Below, in pieces: positions 23,560-32,469 of a stretch of 35,151 nucleotides of DNA. The notes below the pieces were generated by a model that saw nothing but the letters and a program-made list of their open reading frames with translations, did no database searches and was not told the origin of the DNA. Positions within the stretch are counted from its first letter, which is position 1, and every line of letters starts with the position of its first letter. The stretch is from NCBI GenBank assembly GCA_030065655.1, contig JASJDT010000007.1, positions 1-35,151 on the forward strand. The letters are read 5' to 3'. The translations under genes and the position numbers were made by a program. The stretch is from Desulfocapsaceae bacterium (GTDB lineage: Bacteria > Desulfobacterota > Desulfobulbia > Desulfobulbales > Desulfocapsaceae).

Positions 23560-25268
23560 GTACCGAAAACATGGCTGTTTCCGAAAACACAACAACCATT
23601 CTGCTGGCTGAAGACGATGCTGCCGAGCGAAGACTCATCACTCATTTTCTCGCCAGAGAAGACTATTATGTTGTGGAAGCGGCAACTGGTTCAGAAGCGC
23701 TTGATTACCTTCGTGAATTTGAACCTGATTTGATCATTGCCGATCTGCGCATGCCTGAGCTTGATGGTATTGAATTGTTGAACATAGCCAAAGATGAGTT
23801 CAGCGCTATTCCATTCATCATCGTTTCCGGAGTCGGTACCATGGAAGACGTTATCCATGGTCTGCGTCTTGGCGCCTGGGATTATTTGACCAAGCCAATT
23901 CAGCCTCTGGAACTGCTCCTCCACAGTATTAAGCGGGTGCTGGAAAAAGCCGAGCTCTTGAAAAATATGCGTAGCCATCAGGAATATCTTGAAAATATAG
24001 TCCAGCAGCGAACCGCGGACCTGCTTCGCCAGAATAAAAGCTACGCTAGGGAACTCAAAAGACGGCAAAAGATGGAGGAGCAGGCAAGAATTGCTGAAAA
24101 CGAATGGAGACGCACAGTGGATGCGCTTCCTGAAATGATCGCCATCATCGATAAAGACCGGAAGATCACCAGGGTTAACAAGTCGATGCTTACCTTCCTC
24201 GAGAAAACGGAGGCAGAACTCATTGGCCAGTGCTGTTTTCTATGCAGCAGTGAAAGTGCCTGTCTCCACAAAGCCTGCATGAAGAACACCCAGCCGCAAA
24301 CGAAAGAGCTGCGTTTTGATAAGGAGGGAAAAGACCTGGAGCTGAAAATCATTCCCTACAATTCAGTCGACGGAAAATGGCTTGGCTCCATCCACGTATT
24401 CCGTGATATCACGGAAATTAAAAAACAGATAAAGGAACAGAAGTTGCGGCAGTCCAAAGCCCTGCATAGCCAGAAACTCGAATCAGTCGGCCAGCTTGCT
24501 TCAGGTATAGCCCACGAAATCAATACACCCACCCAGTTTGTCAGCTCCAATATAGCCTTCTTTGATGAAGCCTTCGCGGACCTGCAGTCCTCCATCAACA
24601 GCATAGTCAAAGCCTGTTCAGCAGAAATCGTTTCCGCCGAAACTATCTTAACCCAGCTGGAGGAAGCGGACTGGAACTATCTGGAAGAGGAAATACCCAC
24701 CGCTATCCAACAGTCCAAGGAAGGGCTTAACAGGGTGAGTTCCATTGTCCGTGCCATGAAGGAATTCTCACACCCGGGAGATCGTGAAGCTCAAGAAGTA
24801 GATATCAATAACATCATTGAAACCACGGTCACCGTTGCCCGAAATGAGTGGAAATATGTCGCCGATGTTCAACTCGACCTCGATCCGGAACTCCCTAAGA
24901 TATCATGTCTCTCGGACGAGATGGGCCAGGTGATCCTTAACCTGCTTGTCAACAGTGCCCATGCTATAGAAGATAAACTGGGGGAGACTCCGGAAGAAGA
25001 CAAAGGGACTATAACCATAGCCACCTCCCAGCAACCGCCCTGGGTGGTAATCTGCATCTCCGATACCGGTGTCGGTATGCCCAGGCACGTTATCGAAAAA
25101 ATATTCGAACCATTTTTCACCACGAAATCGACAGGTAAGGGCACCGGCCAGGGGCTGGCCATAGCCTATGACGTCATTACCAGCAAACACGGCGGCAATA
25201 TCCAGGTTGACAGTCAGACTGGTAAAGGAACAACCTTCACCATCGAATTGCCACTGTCCGTGAAATAA
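23556..25268 (+). CDS. REC-PAS-histidine kinase with cysteine-rich PAS
   Basis: This 570-residue soluble protein has a receiver (about 13-130, D63, K113), a coiled-coil linker (about 135-185), a PAS domain (about 185-288) containing C226, C227, C230, C236 and C241, a HisKA-like domain with H320 in [12 protein letters not shown], and a HATPase domain with NSAHAI, DTGVGMP and GTGQGLAI. HEINTP-type kinases are often paired with REC-only or REC-HDOD regulators in Desulfobacterota. It overlaps the preceding REC/HD gene by 4 bp and lies 27 bp before the REC-HDOD gene, so the four plus-strand genes form one operon. Confidence 0.92.
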   Translation: MSTENMAVSENTTTILLAEDDAAERRLITHFLAREDYYVVEAATGSEALDYLREFEPDLIIADLRMPELDGIELLNIAKDEFSAIPFIIVSGVGTMEDVIHGLRLGAWDYLTKPIQPLELLLHSIKRVLEKAELLKNMRSHQEYLENIVQQRTADLLRQNKSYARELKRRQKMEEQARIAENEWRRTVDALPEMIAIIDKDRKITRVNKSMLTFLEKTEAELIGQCCFLCSSESACLHKACMKNTQPQTKELRFDKEGKDLELKIIPYNSVDGKWLGSIHVFRDITEIKKQIKEQKLRQSKALHSQKLESVGQLASGIAHEINTPTQFVSSNIAFFDEAFADLQSSINSIVKACSAEIVSAETILTQLEEADWNYLEEEIPTAIQQSKEGLNRVSSIVRAMKEFSHPGDREAQEVDINNIIETTVTVARNEWKYVADVQLDLDPELPKISCLSDEMGQVILNLLVNSAHAIEDKLGETPEEDKGTITIATSQQPPWVVICISDTGVGMPRHVIEKIFEPFFTTKSTGKGTGQGLAIAYDVITSKHGGNIQVDSQTGKGTTFTIELPLSVK

Positions 25269-25295
25269 ATACAACGTCAGGTCTAAGGAGAGGGT

Positions 25296-26513
25296 ATGAA
25301 CAAAAAAGGTGTCCTATTTGTCGACGATGAACCTAACATCCTCTCAGGAATTAAACGCATGCTGCGCTCTCTGCGTAACGAGTACGATTTTAATTTTGCG
25401 GAAAGCGGCAAAGCCGCCCTTGAAATCATCGAGGAAAACAGCATCGATATCGTTATCTCCGATATGCGGATGCCGGGCATGGATGGGGCGGAGTTTCTCA
25501 AGGCGGTAAAGGAGCATCACCCCCAGATTATCAGGATCATGCTTACCGGCCAGGCAGATGAAGAGTCTGTTTTTCGAACCGTCAATGTCGTCCATCAATT
25601 TCTCAGCAAACCCTGTGAGCCGGAACTGCTCAAGGAAATACTGGGCCGCTCCAGTGACTTGCATGATCGCCTGAATAACACCGAATTGAAAAAAATCATC
25701 TCAGGTATCGATCACCTGCCCAGCCTCCCGGACGTCTATGCCAATCTACAAAAGATTTTGAAAAAAGAAGATACCACAGCAGATGATATTGCCAAGGTGA
25801 TCGAAAAAGACATCGGCATGACGGCAAAACTTCTGCAACTGGTAAATTCATCGTTTTTCGGTCTTTACCAGAAAGTCGAAAGTCCGGCTCGAGCTGTTAA
25901 TTTGCTGGGCTTCGACACCATCAGAATACTTGTTCTCGGCGTACAAATCTTTTCTGAGTTAAAAACGAATTCATCACCCATCTCTCTTAGTTTTCTCAAA
26001 GACCACAGTATGATGGTGGGCCAGTGTAGTAAAAAAATAGCTCTTGCGAGCGTGGATGATCCAGAGCTTATCAATGAGTGTTTTCTGGCGGGAATGCTGC
26101 ATGACATAGGTCGCCTACTCCTGCTGGCCAATTGTGCAGAGAGTTATCTGCCGCTGGTGGAAAAAGCCAAAAACGAAGGTACCTTACTCGTGGACGAGGA
26201 GACGCAGCAATTAAAGGCAACACACGGAGATGTCGGTACCTACCTTATCGGACTTTGGGGGTTCAGTGGTAATATTCTCGAGGCAATCAGTTACCACCAC
26301 AACATTTCCGCATACCCAAGAGAAACGTTCTCTCCCGCCTTGGCCGTACATGTCGCCGACGCACTCTACTATAAATTCTACCCACAACATCTTATTGGCG
26401 CTCCCCCAGAAGTCGACCTGGAATATCTTGAAAAAACAGGTTTTGGCGCAAAACTGGCAAAGTGGGAGGAAATTTGCGCTACTGTATTGGAGGACGGTGA
26501 AGATGAAATCTGA
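25296..26513 (+). CDS. Response regulator with HDOD output domain
   Basis: This 405-residue protein has a receiver (about 4-122, D56 in VISDMRMP, KP in FLSKP) followed by an HDOD domain (about 135-335) with LPSLPDVYANL, LLQLVNSSFFG and MLHDIGRLLLL. HDOD is a non-catalytic relative of the HD phosphohydrolases used in signal-transduction scaffolds. A final segment of about 60 residues is unassigned. AAGGAGAGG precedes the ATG. It overlaps the following REC/HD gene by 11 bp. Confidence 0.92.
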   Translation: MNKKGVLFVDDEPNILSGIKRMLRSLRNEYDFNFAESGKAALEIIEENSIDIVISDMRMPGMDGAEFLKAVKEHHPQIIRIMLTGQADEESVFRTVNVVHQFLSKPCEPELLKEILGRSSDLHDRLNNTELKKIISGIDHLPSLPDVYANLQKILKKEDTTADDIAKVIEKDIGMTAKLLQLVNSSFFGLYQKVESPARAVNLLGFDTIRILVLGVQIFSELKTNSSPISLSFLKDHSMMVGQCSKKIALASVDDPELINECFLAGMLHDIGRLLLLANCAESYLPLVEKAKNEGTLLVDEETQQLKATHGDVGTYLIGLWGFSGNILEAISYHHNISAYPRETFSPALAVHVADALYYKFYPQHLIGAPPEVDLEYLEKTGFGAKLAKWEEICATVLEDGEDEI

Positions 26514-27642
26514 AAAAATACTGTTTGTTGACGACGAACAATATGTTCTCGACGGTATTGTCCGCCAACTCCGTAAGACCTACCCCGTGGTAACGGCCAC
26601 TAGTGGTCGGGAAGCGCTGGAGAAGTTAAAAGATGGTGGCTTTATCGTTGTCGTATCCGACCTGCGGATGCCCGGTATGGATGGGATCGCTTTTTTAAAG
26701 GAAGTACGTCGTCAGTATCCTGAGATTACCAGGATAATACTCTCCGGTGATGCCGACCTGACCACCGCCATAGAAGCCGTCAATAGCGGTCAGGTTTTTC
26801 GTTTCCTCACCAAACCCTGTTCGAGTAACGGTCTGGTCACCACGCTGGCTCTGGCAGTTCGTCAATATCAACTAATTATCAGCGAAAAAGAACTGCTCAA
26901 TGATACGCTCAAAGGAAGCATCAGTATGCTCAGTGAATTGCTGAGTCTCGCTAATCCGAGAGCTTTTAGCAGAGGCCGAAGAATACGGCCAATCGTGAGT
27001 GAAATAGCCTCAAAGATGGGTCTCAAACCATTATGGCAGTTTGAAGTTGCGGCTCTGGTCTGCCAGATCGGCTGTATCACCATCCCCGAAGACATTCTCA
27101 ACAACGTCTCTCGTGCCGAACCTCTTGATGAGAGTGAGGCAAAAATGTATGAAGACCATCCCCGGATCGGAGCTCATCTGCTCAGGAAAATACCGCGTCT
27201 TGAAGGAGTTGCCGAAATCATCGGCAATCAACTTTTACCGTATGAGCATGCAGAAAACGGTGCCTCAAAAGCAGAGTCCAGCAAGAATGCGATAGCTGCT
27301 CAAATAATCAGGACTGCACTTGACTACGACCTACTCACCGGCCAAGGGAACAACCACGAGCAAGCATTAAGCAAGCTTTATGGTACCCAGGGCATCTACA
27401 ATCCCGATATTCTGGCCCATCTCCAAGAACTTAAAGCCCGGCCGCCACATCACCACGATACCGTTGATCTGCTCTTCGATGAACTGGTTCCCGGCATGAT
27501 CGCTGCAGAAGACATTCTTGCCCGAAACGGTTCCAGGATAATAGAAAAAGATCAAGAAATCACCTGGCCCGCCCTTCAGGGTCTTCATAACTTTATCGAA
27601 CATATCGGGGTAAAGGAGCCGATCAAGGTCTGGAACCACTGA
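26503..27642 (+). CDS. Response regulator with degenerate HD-GYP-like output domain (second paralogue)
   Basis: This 379-residue protein is a clear paralogue of the product of 22423-23559, with the same order: receiver (D53 in VSDLRMP), the linker TLKGSISMLSELLS, an HD-GYP-like domain with LVCQIGCITIP in place of LHDIGKIxIP, a retained DHP, no GYP, and a C-terminal ELVPGMIAAEDILARNG. The HD pair is lost in both copies, so the loss is old and probably functional. I use the ATG at 26503, inside the end of the HDOD gene with GGAGGACGG upstream. A longer frame from 26230 only overlaps that gene out of frame. Confidence 0.87.
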   Translation: MKSEKILFVDDEQYVLDGIVRQLRKTYPVVTATSGREALEKLKDGGFIVVVSDLRMPGMDGIAFLKEVRRQYPEITRIILSGDADLTTAIEAVNSGQVFRFLTKPCSSNGLVTTLALAVRQYQLIISEKELLNDTLKGSISMLSELLSLANPRAFSRGRRIRPIVSEIASKMGLKPLWQFEVAALVCQIGCITIPEDILNNVSRAEPLDESEAKMYEDHPRIGAHLLRKIPRLEGVAEIIGNQLLPYEHAENGASKAESSKNAIAAQIIRTALDYDLLTGQGNNHEQALSKLYGTQGIYNPDILAHLQELKARPPHHHDTVDLLFDELVPGMIAAEDILARNGSRIIEKDQEITWPALQGLHNFIEHIGVKEPIKVWNH

Positions 27643-27734
27643 TCAGTGAGCAGAGGTGCACTTTGATCGTTAATGAATAGACCAGATACCACCTTGGTGC
27701 CAGGCCGCTGGGTAAAAGTTCAGGGCTGATTCTC

Positions 27735-29651
27735 TCATAGCGGCAGGACAAAGCTGAACTTTGTTCCCTCACCTTCTTGTGTATCTACCTTCACTTCACC
27801 ATTGTGATCATCAACAATTGCTCTATGGACCATGGATAAGCCTTGACCCGTTCCCTTTCCCACTGTTTTTGTAGTGAAAAACGGATCAAAGATTTTATCG
27901 ATGATCGATTCGGGGATACCGGTTCCGCTATCATCTACCGTTACCATCACCCCCTTTTCAACCTGCCTTGTGGTAATGGTGATAGTCCCCATTTCCTGCT
28001 GTCCCTGCGCTATTTTTGCGATTATCGCGTGGGCGGCGTTGATAATGAGATTGAGAACTACCTGTTTAATTTGGCCGGAGAAGAGGGGAATAAGCGGCAA
28101 ATTATCGGCAAAGTCGAGTTTCATCTCGGCACAGGTTTTCCACTCATTCCTCGACACTGTTACTGTGCTTTCGATGATCCGATTGAGGTTTTCCGGCTGT
28201 TTTTCTTTGCTGCCCGGATGAGAAAATTCCTTCATGGCCTTGACAACGGTGGAGATACGTTCGAGTCCTTCCAGGGTACCTTGTACCGCCTTACCCGTCT
28301 CTTCCGTTATGTATTCAAGATCAATTTCCTCTTCAAATTCTCGGATATTCCGGGTTTCTTCGGAAAATTCTCCTTTTTCCTGTACTGCCTTGATAAGTGT
28401 CTGATTACGGTTGTTCAGTTCGTTTAAGTCAACAAGCACTTCTTCAATAAATTTGGTATTATCGGTAACATACTGAACAGGAGTGTTGATCTCGTGGGCA
28501 ATCCCGGCAGCCAGCGTACCGATTGCTTCCAGCTTATTTGCTTGCAGCAACTGCCTCTCCATCTCCAATTCTTTGGTTATGTCCCGCTTAATCGCCACAT
28601 AGTTAATGATGTTGCCATCACTGTCTTTGACAGGTGAAATAGTCCCATCCTCTTCGAAGATTTCGCCCTGCTTGTTTCTGTTCTTGAAACGTCCTCTCCA
28701 GACTTTGCCACTTTTAATGGTTTGCCACATGTCCTGAAAAAATTCCCGGTCGTGAAGACTACTATTCAAAATGTTTGGATTTTTTCCTAACGCTTCCTTA
28801 GATGTATAGCCGGTACAGTTTTCAAATGCTGGATTAACATAAATGATCTCCGGAACAGTATTGGTTATGACAATAGCCTCAGCGGTGTTCTCAATGGCGG
28901 CAACCAGTCTGCTCTGCATCGCCTGCAGCTGATCTTTAATGGCTAATTCCTGGCTTAAGGTCTCATTTAACTCGAGCAGCTCGGCCGTGCGTTCCCTTAC
29001 TTTCCGTTCGAGTTGGAGTTGATGGGTCTCCAGCTGCGTTTTTACTTGTTCCAACTCTGCGGTTTGTTTTTTTTGGATCAAATTAAGGTAACCCATATTT
29101 GAAATCTCATTGGCCATAAGCCAGAGAAAATCGAGGATCTTTTCAAACCGCTCGGTGGTCAGTTTCGGCATATCATGAAATGACCGCACCATTTCTTCTT
29201 CATCCGCCCCTATCTCTCGGGAGTATTCCCGTATTCGCCTCTCATCGACCTCGCGAGTGTGGTATTGGCCGGTGAGCCAGTTGGCAATATGTTTACCATC
29301 AACGATAATGGGTGCGGCCGCATCGGTGAAACCACAGCTTAAACATTGTCTATGAAGAGGTTCCATCAACCTGGCTGCTTCAAGACCGAGATTCTTTCCA
29401 GAATTTTTACAGTTTGCCATCCCCTTGGTTGTCGCCCGAACCATGGTACAAACACCACAATGATTGCTTGGTTTGGTTATCGGTGTTCCATCTATTTCGG
29501 TAATGGTGGAGGCAACCCCATTGGCTTCGGCAAAGGAATCCTGAATGAGCTGTAGCTTTTCATGGCTAATGAGGTCTGTCAGGCGGTATGGGAGGTTTTC
29601 CTTTTCTGCTGTCTTGTCTTGCAAAATTTCCGGATAATATTGATTTTTCAT
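27735..29651 (-). CDS. PocR-domain sensor kinase (PocR-PAS-HisKA-HATPase)
   Basis: This 638-residue soluble kinase begins with a PocR-type sensory domain (about 24-190) carrying C65, C68, C81, C103 and C106, a set that can hold a metal or [Fe-S] centre. A coiled-coil (about 195-245), a PAS domain (about 248-360), HisKA with H386 in [12 protein letters not shown], and a HATPase domain with DSGTGIPE and GTGQGLSM follow. Its kinase core is close to that of the REC-PAS-kinase at 23556-25268, so the two share ancestry and may share regulators. It is convergent with the four-gene cluster (92-bp gap). No clear ribosome-binding site was seen. Confidence 0.9.
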   Translation of the reverse strand: MKNQYYPEILQDKTAEKENLPYRLTDLISHEKLQLIQDSFAEANGVASTITEIDGTPITKPSNHCGVCTMVRATTKGMANCKNSGKNLGLEAARLMEPLHRQCLSCGFTDAAAPIIVDGKHIANWLTGQYHTREVDERRIREYSREIGADEEEMVRSFHDMPKLTTERFEKILDFLWLMANEISNMGYLNLIQKKQTAELEQVKTQLETHQLQLERKVRERTAELLELNETLSQELAIKDQLQAMQSRLVAAIENTAEAIVITNTVPEIIYVNPAFENCTGYTSKEALGKNPNILNSSLHDREFFQDMWQTIKSGKVWRGRFKNRNKQGEIFEEDGTISPVKDSDGNIINYVAIKRDITKELEMERQLLQANKLEAIGTLAAGIAHEINTPVQYVTDNTKFIEEVLVDLNELNNRNQTLIKAVQEKGEFSEETRNIREFEEEIDLEYITEETGKAVQGTLEGLERISTVVKAMKEFSHPGSKEKQPENLNRIIESTVTVSRNEWKTCAEMKLDFADNLPLIPLFSGQIKQVVLNLIINAAHAIIAKIAQGQQEMGTITITTRQVEKGVMVTVDDSGTGIPESIIDKIFDPFFTTKTVGKGTGQGLSMVHRAIVDDHNGEVKVDTQEGEGTKFSFVLPL

Positions 29652-29913
29652 GGTCGTCGTGGGTTACAGGTTGATATCCTCTATTTCCAGGTATAAAAGG
29701 GCTTCTCTTTGTTGTATCGTCTTTTTGAGCAATCTCCAAATTTTTTTACTGATCAACTATTGAAGTATTTCTGGATGAAGACCTTTTGAAAAGCTCTCCT
29801 GCTGGCTACTCCCCGACGTGATCAAGTCCAGAAATTGACCCGAATCCTTCTCGCCCTTGGTCCGTCTCCGTGCTACACTATTAAAAAGTCTCTGCATAGA
29901 TATGGAGGAACAG

Positions 29914-30903
29914 ATGGTTAATAGTGATCCCATTTATGATGTGATAATTGTCGGTGCAGGCATAGCTGGTCTTACCGCTGCCAGGAAACTGCAGTCGTAC
30001 GGACGCCGCATTTTGGTGCTGGAAAAAAGCAGGGGAGTAGGCGGACGGATGGCCACCAGGCGCTCCGGAGATGCCGCTTTTGATCATGGCGCCCAGTTTA
30101 TCACTGCCCGGGAAAACAACTTTATCAATTGGCTGAACACTCTGGAAGAAAGGGGTGTTGTGGCCAAATGGTTCAGTGGAGAATCCGGTGAAGACAGACA
30201 CCCACGATGGCGCGGTGTTCCGGGAATGAACGCTATGGCCAAGCATTTAAGCAAAGGCATAGATATCAGACTGGAGAGCAAAGTCATTGCCTTGGAGAAA
30301 CAGGGATACGACTGGCATGTTCATTTTCAAAATCATGAGTATCATATTACCTCCACAGCCATTCTCCTCACTCCCCCCGTACCGCAGACTCTCGAATTAC
30401 TCGAATTCCTCCAGCCCAGCATGTCTGAGAAAGCACAAACGTTATTGACTAAATTTACCTACGAACGATGTCTGGCCGTTCTGGCAAGATTAACCGAACC
30501 GACGCATCTCAGTCCACCGGGATTTTTAAGAAAGCCGAGTACCAATATCAGCTGGCTTGCTGACAATCAACTCAAGGGCGTTTCAAAAGTGCCTGCCGTG
30601 ACCATACATGCCACTGCCGACTTCAGCCTGCGCCACTGGCAGGAAAATCGGGAGCACATAACCGAGATGCTTCTCCAGGAGGCCAGCGAGCATCTCAACC
30701 TGAAGATCAAGGACTGTCAAGTCCATGGCTGGAAGTACAGTAAACCGCAATACATCCATGAACTGCGCTCCTTTGAACTTTTTCGGCAACCGCATTTGAT
30801 TCTTGCCGGTGATGCTTTTGGTGGGCCACGCGTGGAAGGTGCCTCACTTTCTGGCTGGGATGCTGCCGAACGTCTCGAAGAAGAAATGCGCAGCAGAGGT
30901 TAA
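29914..30903 (+). CDS. Renalase-like FAD-dependent oxidoreductase
   Basis: This 329-residue flavoprotein has an N-terminal Rossmann FAD motif (VIIVGAGIAGLTAA), the second FAD-contact motif (GVGGRMATRR), DHGAQF, and a C-terminal FAD-binding stretch (LILAGDAFGGPRVEGASLSG). This pattern belongs to the NAD(P)-binding amine-oxidase/renalase-like group. The substrate is unknown; renalases oxidise abnormal dihydro-NAD(P) isomers. I use the ATG at 29914 because GGAGG lies five bases upstream; an earlier start at 29857 adds residues that do not fit. It is a single-gene unit, convergent with the CBS gene. Confidence 0.87.
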   Translation: MVNSDPIYDVIIVGAGIAGLTAARKLQSYGRRILVLEKSRGVGGRMATRRSGDAAFDHGAQFITARENNFINWLNTLEERGVVAKWFSGESGEDRHPRWRGVPGMNAMAKHLSKGIDIRLESKVIALEKQGYDWHVHFQNHEYHITSTAILLTPPVPQTLELLEFLQPSMSEKAQTLLTKFTYERCLAVLARLTEPTHLSPPGFLRKPSTNISWLADNQLKGVSKVPAVTIHATADFSLRHWQENREHITEMLLQEASEHLNLKIKDCQVHGWKYSKPQYIHELRSFELFRQPHLILAGDAFGGPRVEGASLSGWDAAERLEEEMRSRG

Positions 30904-31045
30904 CCCAAACATTGCTCAAAAATAGAATTATTACATACAACAAAGCGCCACTAACATGTCTTATTATGGGTTTATTACCCTTGATAGTGAGTATACCGTA
31001 AGAGAAAAAAACCGTTTTCAGACGTCATGTTCGGTAATATACTGG

Positions 31046-31531
31046 TTAAGGGTTTAGCGCTTCAGTTTCGCATAATAGTTCAGTAATCGCATTGTAAACA
31101 TCCCTAAGGTAGACGACTCCCACCACTTTACCATCCAGGGCAACAACGGGAAGTCTGCGAATTTGCTCGGCCAGTAGTCTGTCTGCACAACGTAGAATGG
31201 AATCATTGGTGCGAATGATTCGCACATCTTCTGTCATGACATCCCTGACATGGAGATTTTTTGTTTTAGCAATACTGGTCTGCCGCAATCCTTCCCATGA
31301 AATTCTGCTGTGATCCTCCTCAAAAAACATTTCCGAGGGGATAATTGCCCTGAGAATATCTGTGGTAGAGACGATACCCGCCAGTTTCTTCTCGGAATCC
31401 AGAACTACGATGGCATTGACCGACAGACCGTGGCCACGCTTGGCCCTGTGCATTATGGTTATTGCTTCGTGCAGTGTCATTTCCGGGGTTAGCCAATAAC
31501 TCAGTGTTTCCATAACGTCGATTACTTTCAT
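31046..31531 (-). CDS. CBS-pair protein
   Basis: This 161-residue soluble protein is two CBS domains (about 1-65 and 90-155): VIDVMETLSYWLTPEMTLHEAI and VRDVMTEDVRIIRTNDSILRCA mark the starts of each. CBS pairs bind adenosine nucleotides and act as energy sensors. No catalytic or transporter domain is attached. AGGAGG five bases before the ATG supports the start. It is divergent from the HsdR-N-like gene with a 262-bp gap and convergent with the renalase-like gene. Confidence 0.9.
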   Translation of the reverse strand: MKVIDVMETLSYWLTPEMTLHEAITIMHRAKRGHGLSVNAIVVLDSEKKLAGIVSTTDILRAIIPSEMFFEEDHSRISWEGLRQTSIAKTKNLHVRDVMTEDVRIIRTNDSILRCADRLLAEQIRRLPVVALDGKVVGVVYLRDVYNAITELLCETEALNP

Positions 31532-31793
31532 GACTCCTCCTCTTCTCCAGAAATGGTTGTGGATAGTATATTAATGATCAAAAACCATATGTTTTCCCGG
31601 GAAAACCAGCTAGCATATTCAATAGTAGCACAAGCAACCTCTGTTTCAAATATCCTGATACAATATATAATGAATATCTATGTGTGGTCATATGTCTCCC
31701 CACCTATTGACATTTGTCTATTCCTGTCGTTACTTTACAGGTATAATCGTATCGAAATATCAAAATGATTCATCCCATCCTTTGGCAACGATC

Positions 31794-32336
31794 ATGAGCC
31801 ACGACCACTTCCATCATCTTGTTTATGGTACCCTTCATGATTACCTCAACGGTGAGGAACTTACCGATACCGATGATGAACGGATTCGCCAGGATATCAG
31901 TCGATATATGGTGGAAGATCGTGGTTATAACAAAAAAGAACTCATTCCCCGCCTCTACATTGAAACCTTGTTTACTATAAACTTCGTGAGGTCGACTATT
32001 GAGCTTACTGTTGAAATACAAGGAAAATGGTTCATGATTATTCGCTACGGCCCGGGTTCATTAGTGAGCCGGGAAAGATCAGCGATTGCTGCTGCCAGAG
32101 TGCTTCACCCCGACTACCAGATCCCGCTGGCAGTGGTCACCAACGGCCGTGATGCAGAATTAATTGATACAGCCACTGGCAAGATTCTCGGGAATGGGTT
32201 AGAATCGATCCCTGATCGAGTTCAAGCGGAGTCACTGCTCACCACTCTTGAATTTCCTGCCAGACAGAAAGACCCTGAACTGGAACGAGAAAAACGCATT
32301 CTCAATGCGTTCGATGTGGAGCGATGCTGCCTGTAG
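31794..32336 (+). CDS. Orphan HsdR N-terminal-like protein (PD-(D/E)XK fold, catalytic residues apparently lost)
   Basis: This 180-residue protein resembles the stand-alone type I restriction HsdR N-terminal domain family. It has IPRLYIETLFTI, a beta-strand core (IELTVEIQGKWFMIIRYG), GSLVSRERSAIAAARVL and AVVTNGRDAELID, the last matching the YxxVTNG of the family. The active site expected as (P)D...ExK reads VRSTI...MIIRYG, so the metal-binding Asp, Glu and Lys are missing. No hsdM or hsdS gene is near. It is probably not a working nuclease; its role is unknown. The start at 31794 has only a weak ribosome-binding site; an in-frame start at 31680 reads through AT-rich non-coding-like sequence. 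Confidence 0.7.
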   Translation: MSHDHFHHLVYGTLHDYLNGEELTDTDDERIRQDISRYMVEDRGYNKKELIPRLYIETLFTINFVRSTIELTVEIQGKWFMIIRYGPGSLVSRERSAIAAARVLHPDYQIPLAVVTNGRDAELIDTATGKILGNGLESIPDRVQAESLLTTLEFPARQKDPELEREKRILNAFDVERCCL

Positions 32337-32469
32337 CCGCATATCCGCGGGAATGAATCAATTATTATCTTTTCCCTTCAGCCAGCTTCCCAAAAGCTGC
32401 TGATAGAACTATACGAAAACAGCAATCCGTTAAAAATTTTACCATATCTCTATCATCCGAGGAACAAAG

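Noticed and set aside
26230-26502. A 91-codon N-terminal extension of the second REC/HD protein
   Set aside because: It overlaps the HDOD gene out of frame, and the receiver domain starts exactly at the ATG at 26503, which has a good ribosome-binding site.
27637-27648. Palindrome CACTGATCAGTG at the end of the second REC/HD gene
   Set aside because: It includes the stop codon, has no loop or T-run, and could arise by chance; not enough for a terminator or operator call.
31707-31747. TTGACA (31707-31712) and TATAAT (31742-31747) as a promoter for the HsdR-N-like gene
   Set aside because: Each hexamer is perfect, but they are 29 bases apart, too far to act together; neither has a good partner at 16-18 bases.
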